From assembly GCA_937965795.1 (NCBI GenBank), contig CALCMD010000071.1, positions 1 through 48,517 on the forward strand: DNA of 48,517 bases, read 5' to 3'. This stretch comes from an uncultured Lachnospiraceae bacterium (GTDB lineage: Bacteria; Bacillota; Clostridia; Lachnospirales; Lachnospiraceae). The notes under the pieces were generated by a model. The model did not search any database. It had not been told where the DNA came from and saw only the letters and a list, made by a program, of their open reading frames with translations. Position numbers and translations under genes: made by a program. Shown here piece after piece: positions 41,922 through 48,517 of the stretch; the stretch's first letter is position 1, and every line of letters begins with the position of its first letter.

Positions 41922-43124
41922 ATGAAGCGTACTATTTTCCATATCGACGTCAACAGCGCCTACTTAAGCTGGACGTCCGCTGAAAATCTTCGCACCGGGA
42001 CAGGCCCTGATTTACGCAAGATTCCCGCCATCATCGGCGGGGATGAGAGCAGCCGTCACGGCATTGTCCTGGCAAAATCCATTCCGGCAAAGGCTTTCGG
42101 CATCCGCACCGGAGAGCCCATCGCCTCCGCCCGTAAAAAATGCCCAAACCTTATCCTTGCGCCGCCAGACCATACGCTGTACTCTGATTACAGCCGGAGG
42201 CTGATACAGTTCCTATACTCTCTGACGCCGGATCTTGAACAGGTGAGCATTGACGAGTGCTATCTGGATTTTACCCCCATCGCACACCGTTATTCTTCCC
42301 CTTTCGCTGCCGCCGTCAGCTTTAAAGATGAAATCTTTCGGAAATTCGGCTTTACCGTAAACGTGGGAATCTCCTCAAATAAACTGCTGGCAAAAATGGC
42401 TTCTGACTTCGAAAAGCCGGACAGGGTGCATACGCTTTTCCCTGAGGAAATCGCAAAGAAAATGTGGCCGCTCCCCGTCGAAGAACTGTTCATGGCAGGA
42501 CGCTCCTCCGTGGATACCCTGCACAAGCTTGGCGTCCGCACCATTGGAGAACTGGCGCATACAGAACCGTCCCTTCTGGAATCCCATATGAAAAGCCACG
42601 GGCGTATGCTCTGGAACTATGCCAACGGCATAGACGACGCCCCGGTCATTTCCACGCCTCCGGAAGCGAAAGGGATCGGAAACTCCACCACGCTCTCCCA
42701 GGACGCCGTCACTGCCGAAGAAGCCCGCGCCGTTCTTTTAAAGCTCTCAGAAAGCGTCTCTGCAAGGCTTCGAAAGACTGGTATGATTGCCGGAAATGTC
42801 TGCGTAGAAATCAAATATAACACTTTCATCCGGGTATCCCACCAGACGTCTGTCGATCCCCCCATAAATACCTGTGAGGGTATCTATCAGACCTCCTCCC
42901 GTCTGTTCGACGCCCTGTGGAATCATGCTCCCATCCGGCTCCTCGGCATTCGTGCTTCTAAACTGCTGCCTGCGGATACTCCTGTACAGCTATCCATCTT
43001 TGACCTGAAAACGCCTGAAAATGAAAAACAGAAAAAGCTGGATACGGCGCTGGACGCCATACGCCAGCGTTATGGCAAAGACGCAGTCGTGCGGGGAAGC
43101 TCGTTAAAGCCGCCCCGCACGTAA
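41922..43124 (+). CDS. dinB: Y-family DNA polymerase (DinB/Pol IV type)
   Basis: A 400-residue translesion polymerase. The palm carries the three metal-binding acids: D9 in FHIDVNSAYLSW, and D111 and E112 in SIDECYLDF. The fingers region has RHGIVLAKSIPAKAFGIRTGE. A helix-hairpin-helix thumb (LHKLGVRTIGELA) and the little-finger domain follow (IRLLGIRASKLLP). The end does not show a clear beta-clamp motif of the QLxLF kind, although QLSIFDL near residue 350 may serve. AAAGGAG precedes the ATG. It stands alone on the plus strand, convergent with the flavin reductase gene. Confidence 0.93.
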   Translation: MKRTIFHIDVNSAYLSWTSAENLRTGTGPDLRKIPAIIGGDESSRHGIVLAKSIPAKAFGIRTGEPIASARKKCPNLILAPPDHTLYSDYSRRLIQFLYSLTPDLEQVSIDECYLDFTPIAHRYSSPFAAAVSFKDEIFRKFGFTVNVGISSNKLLAKMASDFEKPDRVHTLFPEEIAKKMWPLPVEELFMAGRSSVDTLHKLGVRTIGELAHTEPSLLESHMKSHGRMLWNYANGIDDAPVISTPPEAKGIGNSTTLSQDAVTAEEARAVLLKLSESVSARLRKTGMIAGNVCVEIKYNTFIRVSHQTSVDPPINTCEGIYQTSSRLFDALWNHAPIRLLGIRASKLLPADTPVQLSIFDLKTPENEKQKKLDTALDAIRQRYGKDAVVRGSSLKPPRT

Positions 43125-43143
43125 GGCACTATTTTTTCTTTTT
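43089..43143 (+). terminator. Terminator overlapping the end of dinB
   Basis: GTGCGGGG (43089-43096) pairs with CCCCGCAC (43113-43120), inside the last codons of dinB. A T-rich run follows from 43131. The ten-base gap before the T run makes it less than ideal. Confidence 0.5.
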
Positions 43144-43698
43144 CCGCACCGAGTATCCGAATGTCCCGGCCCTTTTCCCCAGCTCCAGATATTCCCCATG
43201 GGAATACGCCAGAAGCCCTGTCCGGTTCAGTTCGAATTTTCCGCTTTTATCCATATAGGAGGCGTCCACATGCACACATAGAACTTCTGCCAGAAACATA
43301 TGATGTGATCCCAGCTCACGAACCTCCGTTACGCGGCACTCGATATTTACCGGGCTTTCCCCGATCAAAGGCGCAGCCAGATATTCGGCTGGCTCCGGCG
43401 TCAGATTCATTTCTTTAAATTTGTCCACATCCCGTCCCGAACGAACGCCGCAGTAATCCGCCGCCCTCGCTAAGTCTTTTGTCGTCAGATTCATGACAAA
43501 CTCCCCGCTCTCGCGGATGATCGGATAGGAAAACCTCTCCGGCCGCACCGAAATATAGACCATTGCGGGATTCGTACAGATCGTTCCCGTCCAGGCTACC
43601 GTCAGAATATTCGGACGTTCCCCCCTCCGGCCGCAGCTCACCATCACCGCCGGAAGCGGATATACCATATTTCCCGGTTTCCAGATTTCTTTTTTCAT
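43129..43698 (-). CDS. Flavin reductase family protein (FMN-binding split barrel)
   Basis: A 189-residue cytosolic flavoprotein of the flavoredoxin/flavin reductase family. It shows the typical N-terminus PLPAVMVSCG, then NILTVAWTGTICTNPAMVYISVRPERFSY, where the FMN phosphate and ring bind, and FVMNLTTKDLARAADYCG. Such proteins pass electrons from NAD(P)H to free or bound flavin; the partner is unknown. AGGGAGG precedes the ATG. The gene begins 11 bases after the pyrophosphatase stop, so the two are probably co-transcribed. Confidence 0.9.
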   Translation of the reverse strand: MKKEIWKPGNMVYPLPAVMVSCGRRGERPNILTVAWTGTICTNPAMVYISVRPERFSYPIIRESGEFVMNLTTKDLARAADYCGVRSGRDVDKFKEMNLTPEPAEYLAAPLIGESPVNIECRVTEVRELGSHHMFLAEVLCVHVDASYMDKSGKFELNRTGLLAYSHGEYLELGKRAGTFGYSVRKKKK

Positions 43699-43709
43699 AC
43701 GGACCTCCC

Positions 43710-45353
43710 TTACTGCTGAAGAACGTTTACGAACGCAGGAATCAGTTGTTTCTTTCTCGATACTACACCCGGAAGCGTCACAGAATTATCCTGCGGCTCC
43801 TGCCGAAAGGCTTCCTTTACCAGTTCCGCACAGTCTCCACCATAGCAGAGAAGCTCCGTACTCTCATGGATAATGTCGGTGAGCATGAAAAACAGCATAG
43901 ATTCTCCATGATTCCCCAACGCTTTTTCCATATACGGAATCAGACGCTTCTTTGTCTCCACCAGCTCATCTACGTTCATAGAGCTGATCTGACCCACGCC
44001 AAAGCTTGTCTTATTCGCCTCAAACATCTTGAAATCCTGATAGAAAATTTCCTCCGGCGACTTTCCTTTCAGCCTGCTGCCGGCGGAAAACATCTCCACC
44101 GCAAATCTTTCCCAGTCAATCCCTGCGATTTTGGCCAGCCGCTCCGCTGTATTTCTGTCTACTGCTGTGCAGGTCGGGGAGCGGAACATCAGAGTATCCG
44201 AAATAATAGCCGCGCACAGAATCCCCGCGATTCCCTTTGGAATCTCCAGCCCCTTTTCCTGATAGATCTGATACATAATCGTTGCCGTACATCCCACTGG
44301 CTGATTCCTGAAATAGACCGGAGCCATCGTTTCCAGAGAACCCAGTCTGTGGTGATCGATAATCTCCAGAATTTCTGCGCTCTCAATATTATCCACCGCC
44401 TGGGACGCCTCATTGTGGTCTACCAGTATCATCTGACGCTTCTGGACTCCCAGCAGATTTCTGCGTGAAACCATTCCTACATATTTCCCCTGTTTATCCA
44501 AAACCGGAAAATCACGGTAACGCTTCTTTGCCATCACCTCTTTGATGGTATCCACATAATCGCTCATAGAAAAAACAATCAGATCATTCTTTTTCATAAA
44601 ATAATCCACCGGCATGCTCTGATTTACCAGCCTTGCCACCGTGTATGTATCATGGGGCGTACTGATGATTACACAATTTTTTTCCTCCGCCAGCCTGCGA
44701 ATCGTTTTTGACACCGGAGCGCCCTCGCAGACAATAATACAGCCTGCCATCATTTCTATTGCACACAACTGAGAATCATAGCGGTTTCCGAGGATCACCA
44801 GATCATCTTTTTCAATATAATCCTCCATCAAATCAGGATTCGCCGCTGCCACCACCACTTTTCCTTTTGTAAAATAGTCGTTCTCATCTCCCGCAACGAT
44901 CGTTCCGTCCAGCGTACTCAGAATATTTTTGTACTGCGTTCCGGCTGTTGCCAGAATCGAATTGTCATAGACGTCCATATAAGACGACGCAATGGTATTG
45001 ATTGTAATCAGACCCTCCAGTTCATTTTCCCTGTTGGTAATCGGAAGCGTATTCACATTAGCGCTCCTCATCAGCATCCACGCTTCCTTCAGAGAAATGC
45101 TGGATTCCACTCCCGGAACCTGACGTATATCCATATCCCGCACCTTTGGCCCTACATTCGGAACATATCCTGGCGGCTCTATACCAAAATAATCCAGCAC
45201 ATACTGGGTTTCCTCACTCACCAGACCCGCCCGCTTCGCCTCATAAGTACCTTTCTCCGTTCTGTTTTTAATATCTGCGTAGGCGATTGCCGAGCAGATG
45301 GAATCTGTATCGGGATTTTTATGTCCTATGATATAAATCTTCTTCTCCTGCAT
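43710..45353 (-). CDS. ppaC: Manganese-dependent inorganic pyrophosphatase with CBS and DRTGG domains
   Basis: A 547-residue family II (DHH) pyrophosphatase, which splits pyrophosphate to phosphate in the cytosol. The first DHH part has GHKNPDTDS (H11, D15, D17 bind Mn). Two CBS domains and a DRTGG domain lie between about residues 70 and 300 (TLPITNRENELEGLI; FPVLDKQGKYVGMVSRRNLL). The DHH signature IDHHRLG follows near residue 340, then AAIISDTLMFRSPT, and the DHHA2 part ends the protein. The CBS pair binds adenine nucleotides in characterised members, inhibited by AMP/ADP, so activity probably follows energy charge. The ribosome site is weak (AAGGG about 17 bases upstream). Downstream lies the flavin reductase gene. 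Confidence 0.93.
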   Translation of the reverse strand: MQEKKIYIIGHKNPDTDSICSAIAYADIKNRTEKGTYEAKRAGLVSEETQYVLDYFGIEPPGYVPNVGPKVRDMDIRQVPGVESSISLKEAWMLMRSANVNTLPITNRENELEGLITINTIASSYMDVYDNSILATAGTQYKNILSTLDGTIVAGDENDYFTKGKVVVAAANPDLMEDYIEKDDLVILGNRYDSQLCAIEMMAGCIIVCEGAPVSKTIRRLAEEKNCVIISTPHDTYTVARLVNQSMPVDYFMKKNDLIVFSMSDYVDTIKEVMAKKRYRDFPVLDKQGKYVGMVSRRNLLGVQKRQMILVDHNEASQAVDNIESAEILEIIDHHRLGSLETMAPVYFRNQPVGCTATIMYQIYQEKGLEIPKGIAGILCAAIISDTLMFRSPTCTAVDRNTAERLAKIAGIDWERFAVEMFSAGSRLKGKSPEEIFYQDFKMFEANKTSFGVGQISSMNVDELVETKKRLIPYMEKALGNHGESMLFFMLTDIIHESTELLCYGGDCAELVKEAFRQEPQDNSVTLPGVVSRKKQLIPAFVNVLQQ

Positions 45354-45461
45354 ATTTTTTACCGAATATTCCCTTCTTCCTTCTTCTGCAAAGGAACTTT
45401 TTCTTTCATTTTAATCATCCCCGCCATTTCACGTCAACCCCCTTTCTAAATATTTGCCCGC

Positions 45462-45490
45462 TTTACTTTATCCCCCAAAAATGGTATAGT
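45462..45490 (+). promoter_or_regulatory. Promoter of the S1-domain gene
   Basis: TTTACT (45462-45467), a 17-base spacer and TATAGT (45485-45490), 37 bases before the ATG. The 170 bases between the divergent pyrophosphatase and S1 genes otherwise show nothing clear. Confidence 0.65.
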
Positions 45491-45527
45491 TTTTAGCAGA
45501 AAATGCTTATCAAAGGAGGACAAAACA

Positions 45528-46487
45528 ATGTCAGAAACTTATGAAACCCCGGCAGATATTCTGGAAGACGCCATCAAAGAACCGGAAACAGCCGAATCTA
45601 TGGCTGACTATGCCGCAGAGCTGGAGGCGTCCTTTAAAAAAGTACGGGAAGGAGACATCCTGACAGGAACCGTCATCAACGTATCGGAAAGCGCCATTAC
45701 ACTGGACCTGAAATATTATACGGAAGGCATCATCCGTCTGGAGGATTACTCCAGCAATCCGGATATCGTCTTAAAAGACGCCGTACAGGTGGGCGATGAA
45801 ATTTCCGCAACGGTTATCCGTACGGACGACGGAGAAGGACATATCCTTCTTTCCTCGAAAGAAGCGAACGATACGCTCGCATGGGAAAAAATGAAATCTT
45901 TTATGGAAAATGCCACAAATCTCAAAGTAAAGGTTGGCGGCGTCGTAAAATCCGGCGTCATCGCTTATGTGGAAGGGATTCGCGGCTTTATCCCGGCTTC
46001 CAAGCTTTCTTTAAGCTACGTGGAAAATCTGGAGGAATGGCTTGGCAGAGAGATCGAAGTGCGCGTTATCACCGTTGACGAAGAAAAAGGCCGTCTGGTT
46101 CTGTCCGCACGCGATATTTTAAGAGAGAAAGCCAGGGAAGAAAAACAGGCGAAGATTTCAAACGTCCAGATCGGCCTGGTGACGGAAGGAACCGTAGAAT
46201 CCTTACAGCCTTACGGCGCATTCATCGACCTGGGGAACGGTCTGTCCGGCCTGGTACATGTTTCACAAATCTGCGAAAAAAGAATCAAATCCCCAGCCGC
46301 CGTGCTTCATATAGGCGATACAGTAAAAGTTAAAGTCATCAATATCAAGGACGGTAAATTAAGCCTCAGCATGAAAGCGCTCAACGAAATGCCCGCTGAG
46401 GAGATTGTCGAAGAATCTTATGATCTTCCGCATTCCGAAGGTCTGTCTACAAACCTCGGCTCCCTGTTTGCAAATCTGAAACTTTAA
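45528..46487 (+). CDS. S1 RNA-binding domain protein (ribosomal protein S1-like)
   Basis: A 319-residue protein with three S1 beta-barrels after an acidic N-terminus: about residues 40-110 (GDILTGTVINVSESAITLDL), 125-195 (GVVKSGVIAYVEGIRGFIPASKL) and 215-285 (GLVTEGTVESLQPYGAFIDL then GLSGLVHVSQI). The last is the most typical. It is shorter than the six-domain S1 of Proteobacteria but similar to the S1-like proteins of Clostridia, which are thought to bind mRNA and the small ribosomal subunit. A strong AAAGGAGG site, its own promoter and a strong terminator show a single-gene unit. Confidence 0.9.
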   Translation: MSETYETPADILEDAIKEPETAESMADYAAELEASFKKVREGDILTGTVINVSESAITLDLKYYTEGIIRLEDYSSNPDIVLKDAVQVGDEISATVIRTDDGEGHILLSSKEANDTLAWEKMKSFMENATNLKVKVGGVVKSGVIAYVEGIRGFIPASKLSLSYVENLEEWLGREIEVRVITVDEEKGRLVLSARDILREKAREEKQAKISNVQIGLVTEGTVESLQPYGAFIDLGNGLSGLVHVSQICEKRIKSPAAVLHIGDTVKVKVINIKDGKLSLSMKALNEMPAEEIVEESYDLPHSEGLSTNLGSLFANLKL

Positions 46488-46496
46488 TATTTGAAA

Positions 46497-46538
46497 ATAA
46501 TGTGGCAGTTTTTACAAAAACCGCCACATTATTTTTTT
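46497..46538 (+). terminator. Intrinsic terminator of the S1-domain gene
   Basis: AATAATGTGGCAGTTTTT pairs almost perfectly with AAAAACCGCCACATTATT around a three-base loop, and a run of seven T follows. It begins ten bases after the stop codon. Confidence 0.92.
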
Positions 46539-46688
46539 GTTTTTGTATAATTTCACAATATCTTTACCTCTCGTTCACATTTTGTTCATAAATAACTGAT
46601 AGACTTTAATCATCTTCAAAGAGAAGATCAGACAAGATTTATAGCGTAATGTTCTCATTACATATAAAGATAAATTTTTTCATAATAG

Positions 46689-46713
46689 CCTCCGGTATCT
46701 CTGATATCGGGGG
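46689..46713. other. Inverted repeat downstream of the cobalamin adenosyltransferase gene
   Basis: CCTCCGGTATC pairs with GATATCGGGGG, allowing wobbles, around a three-base loop. It is 22 bases after the stop codon but no T run follows on the minus strand. It may end the transcript weakly. The 200-base gap here otherwise holds nothing I can support. Confidence 0.4.
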
Positions 46714-46735
46714 CACTCCTCATTTTGTGGGGATT

Positions 46736-47269
46736 TTATTTTTCGATTCCCCTTCTTGCTCTCACCCCCCGGTCAAAGGGATGCTTCACTTTCTTAATCT
46801 CCGACACATAATCCGCCAGCTTCAGAATTTCTTCCCCGGGATAATTCCCGGTCAGAAGAACCTCCAGCTTTTTTGGCTTTGTCTTTAGAAAATCAAGTAC
46901 CAGCTCTTCCTCCAGAAGTCCTGCGCTGATGGCATAGATTATTTCGTCCATGAACAGCACATCATAGTCCTCTGATACCGCCAGCTTCGTGACCTTCCAA
47001 AACTGTTCCCCATAAAAGCGTTTTCGCTCCTCTTTCTCTTCCGGCGTCATCTGAAAACTGAATTTTTCCTGTTCCAGCCCGTCAAGCATTGTAATATTTT
47101 CAACCCGCTCCAGAATTTTCCTCTCACTCGTCTTATTGTCCTTCATAAACTGATATAAAAGCACCCGGTAACCGTATCCCGCCGCCCGCAGGATCAGTCC
47201 CATGCCCGTCGTCGTTTTTCCCTTGCCGTCCCCATAGTAAACGTGAATGCACCCGGTTTCCTTTTTCAT
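46736..47269 (-). CDS. cobO: Cob(I)yrinic acid a,c-diamide adenosyltransferase (CobA/CobO/BtuR type)
   Basis: A 177-residue cytosolic enzyme that transfers the adenosyl group of ATP to cob(I)alamin or its precursors to give the coenzyme form. The P-loop is YGDGKGKTTTG (K16, K18), typical of the BtuR group. DYDVLFMDEI is the Walker B-like strand, LLTGNYPGEEILKLADYVSEI and KVKHPFDRGVRARRGIE form the conserved cobalamin-contact end. The start ATG at 47269 lies eight bases after GAGGAGG; a GTG three codons upstream is less well placed. It follows the PTS gene but a terminator separates them. No other cobalamin genes are in view. Confidence 0.94.
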   Translation of the reverse strand: MKKETGCIHVYYGDGKGKTTTGMGLILRAAGYGYRVLLYQFMKDNKTSERKILERVENITMLDGLEQEKFSFQMTPEEKEERKRFYGEQFWKVTKLAVSEDYDVLFMDEIIYAISAGLLEEELVLDFLKTKPKKLEVLLTGNYPGEEILKLADYVSEIKKVKHPFDRGVRARRGIEK

Positions 47270-47290
47270 CCAAGACACCTCCTCTAATTA

Positions 47291-47321
47291 AGAAGGCGAA
47301 ACCCGTCCGGTTCCGCCTTCT
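47291..47321 (-). terminator. Terminator of the PTS EIIC gene
   Basis: On the minus strand AGAAGGCGGAACC pairs with GGTTTCGCCTTCT around a short loop, with only a weak T-rich tail (TAATT). It lies between the PTS stop and the start of the adenosyltransferase gene. Confidence 0.7.
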
Positions 47322-47359
47322 GTGGTTCTATTCTGATTATAACAAAGACTTCTTGCAAA

Positions 47360-48424
47360 TTACAGGTCTAATTTCATATCGCCATCTTTAATCCAGCCTT
47401 TCTTCCGCATAAATTCCGAAACGGCAAGCGTCAATACCGCCGGAAGCAGAATCTGGAAAATAAGAATGACCGCTATCGTCAGCCCTCCGCCAATTTCCGG
47501 CGTCATCGTCTGATATGTCATAATCTGGCCTACGAATCCGGCCGTCCCCATGCCGGAGCCTGTGGCATTGTTTGTCATGCGTACCAGCATGGTGCTTACC
47601 GGCCCAAGAATGGCGCTGGATACAATCGCCGGAATCCATATGACAGGTTTTCGCAGGATATTCGGAACCTGGAGCATGGAGGTTCCCACGCCCTGCGCCA
47701 CCAGCCCTCCAATCTTATTTTCCCGGTAGCTTGCCACGGCAAAGCCCACCATATTACAGCAGCATCCTATGGTCGCCGCACCTGCCGCCAGTCCGGAAAG
47801 ATTCAGAATCACTCCCAGGGCCGCCGAACTGATCGGAAGTGTGAGGATCATTCCCATAAGCACGGAAACAATGATTCCCATAAGGAACGGCTGCTGCTCG
47901 GTTCCCCAGTTGATGATAGCGCCAAGCCACAGCATAAATTTCGAAATGGAAGGCCCGATGAGAAGTCCCACGGCGGAACCTGCCAGAATGGACGCTACAG
48001 GCGTCACCAGAATATCTATTTTCGTCTTTCCGGACGCCAGATGTCCGATCACAACCGCTATGTATGCGGCGATAAACGCTCCCAGCGGCTCACCAGGGCC
48101 TGCCAGAACGATGGTTCCATCTACCAGAACGCTTCCCGCCAGAATCTTACTGGCAAATCCGCCCACCATACCTGCGGTAGCGGCGGATACCGTCACAAGC
48201 GGCGGCTCCTGAAACTTATGCGCGACTCCCACTCCGATACCCGCGCTGGTCATCGCTGCCGCCATTTTTCCCAGAAAGAACAGCATCTCTCCTGTCTGTC
48301 CCCCGATGAGATTTCCTACCTGCTGTATAATCGTCCCCACGATCAGCGTGGCAAAAAGCCCCATTGCCATGCCGCTAAGCCCCTCAATAAAGATGTGGTT
48401 TAACACTTTTTTTACTGTTTTCAT
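47360..48424 (-). CDS. PTS_EIIC_2 family membrane permease
   Basis: A 354-residue membrane protein with about nine or ten helices, the first being GLSGMAMGLFATLIVGTII. It matches the PTS_EIIC_2 family (stand-alone EIIC-like proteins), with the conserved GVGVAHKFQEPPLVTVSA region and the GPGEPLGAFIAAYIA loop. The family is named for similarity to sugar-phosphotransferase EIIC subunits, but no EIIA or EIIB gene is next to it and the substrate is unknown. The start ATG at 48424 follows GAGGAGGAG directly; a longer frame to 48490 has Cys-rich, non-membrane sequence before it. From 48425 to the window end I see no gene. Confidence 0.85.
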   Translation of the reverse strand: MKTVKKVLNHIFIEGLSGMAMGLFATLIVGTIIQQVGNLIGGQTGEMLFFLGKMAAAMTSAGIGVGVAHKFQEPPLVTVSAATAGMVGGFASKILAGSVLVDGTIVLAGPGEPLGAFIAAYIAVVIGHLASGKTKIDILVTPVASILAGSAVGLLIGPSISKFMLWLGAIINWGTEQQPFLMGIIVSVLMGMILTLPISSAALGVILNLSGLAAGAATIGCCCNMVGFAVASYRENKIGGLVAQGVGTSMLQVPNILRKPVIWIPAIVSSAILGPVSTMLVRMTNNATGSGMGTAGFVGQIMTYQTMTPEIGGGLTIAVILIFQILLPAVLTLAVSEFMRKKGWIKDGDMKLDL

Positions 48425-48517
48425 TTTCTCCTCCTCTTGCGCCGTCCCGGCGCATCGTGTGCAATTTAGACAATATGTAATGACCTCCAATTTGTAGGTT
48501 CGTGGATTTACCTGTAT

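Noticed and set aside
46640..46690. Possible 14-residue gene MKKFIFICNENITL on the minus strand behind a GGAGG
   Set aside because: The ribosome site is good but the peptide is too short to support and no promoter or conservation can be judged.

Overview
The window looks like chromosomal DNA of a spore-forming gut Firmicute, most likely a Lachnospiraceae (Blautia/Mediterraneibacter-like). Reasons: a BofA-type sporulation protein, large secreted host-glycan and starch hydrolases with Big2, FIVAR, NPCBM and LRR_5 modules, a cobalamin adenosyltransferase, a PTS_EIIC_2 permease, a CBS-containing family II pyrophosphatase, and clear sigma-A promoters. No rRNA, tRNA or CRISPR array was seen.

Layout. 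1-1744 (minus): the first codons of an AAA-ATPase-like gene, then a decayed RloA/RloB-type defence pair in which both genes lack their 5' ends. 1963-7425 (minus): a secreted GH97 enzyme with FIVAR, NPCBM, a very long Ala/Glu/Lys coiled coil and a cationic Fn3-like end. 7939-10879 (plus): aldehyde dehydrogenase, a TSCPD protein and a secreted Big2 protein. 10866-30687 (minus): a 3090-residue secreted Rhs/YD-repeat toxin (21415-30687), a dead IS200/IS605 copy just downstream, then about 10 kb of tightly packed small genes that look like an Rhs polyimmunity array. 30894-35264 (minus): tetR, GH13 amylase, glgB and bofA. 35446-41664 (minus): a TPR-AAA protein and a secreted GH29 fucosidase. 41922-48424: dinB, flavin reductase, Mn-dependent pyrophosphatase, S1-domain protein, cobalamin adenosyltransferase and a PTS EIIC.

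The most interesting region is the array. Five of its proteins share a C-terminal domain that reads as a low-molecular-weight tyrosine phosphatase/ArsC fold: hydrophobic strand, a phosphate-loop-like segment with the conserved Asn and Ser, then an SAG motif and a later YD(F/Y)(I/V)V strand. In all five the catalytic Cys is replaced (Asp in four, Ser in one) and the loop Arg is lost. Four are fused to HEAT-like repeats and the fifth to a domain typical of small immunity proteins. I infer a family of pseudophosphatase immunity proteins. Around them lie recombination scars (3' fossils of the same family), a gene with an ATA in place of its start codon, and a gene broken by a (TA)n slip plus an in-frame stop, so the array is actively recombining and decaying.

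Elsewhere the genes suggest a glycan-using commensal: secreted GH97 and GH29 enzymes harvest sugars outside the cell, and a tetR-controlled GH13/glgB pair handles alpha-glucan inside it. All functions are read from sequence patterns and family knowledge; no database search was run.
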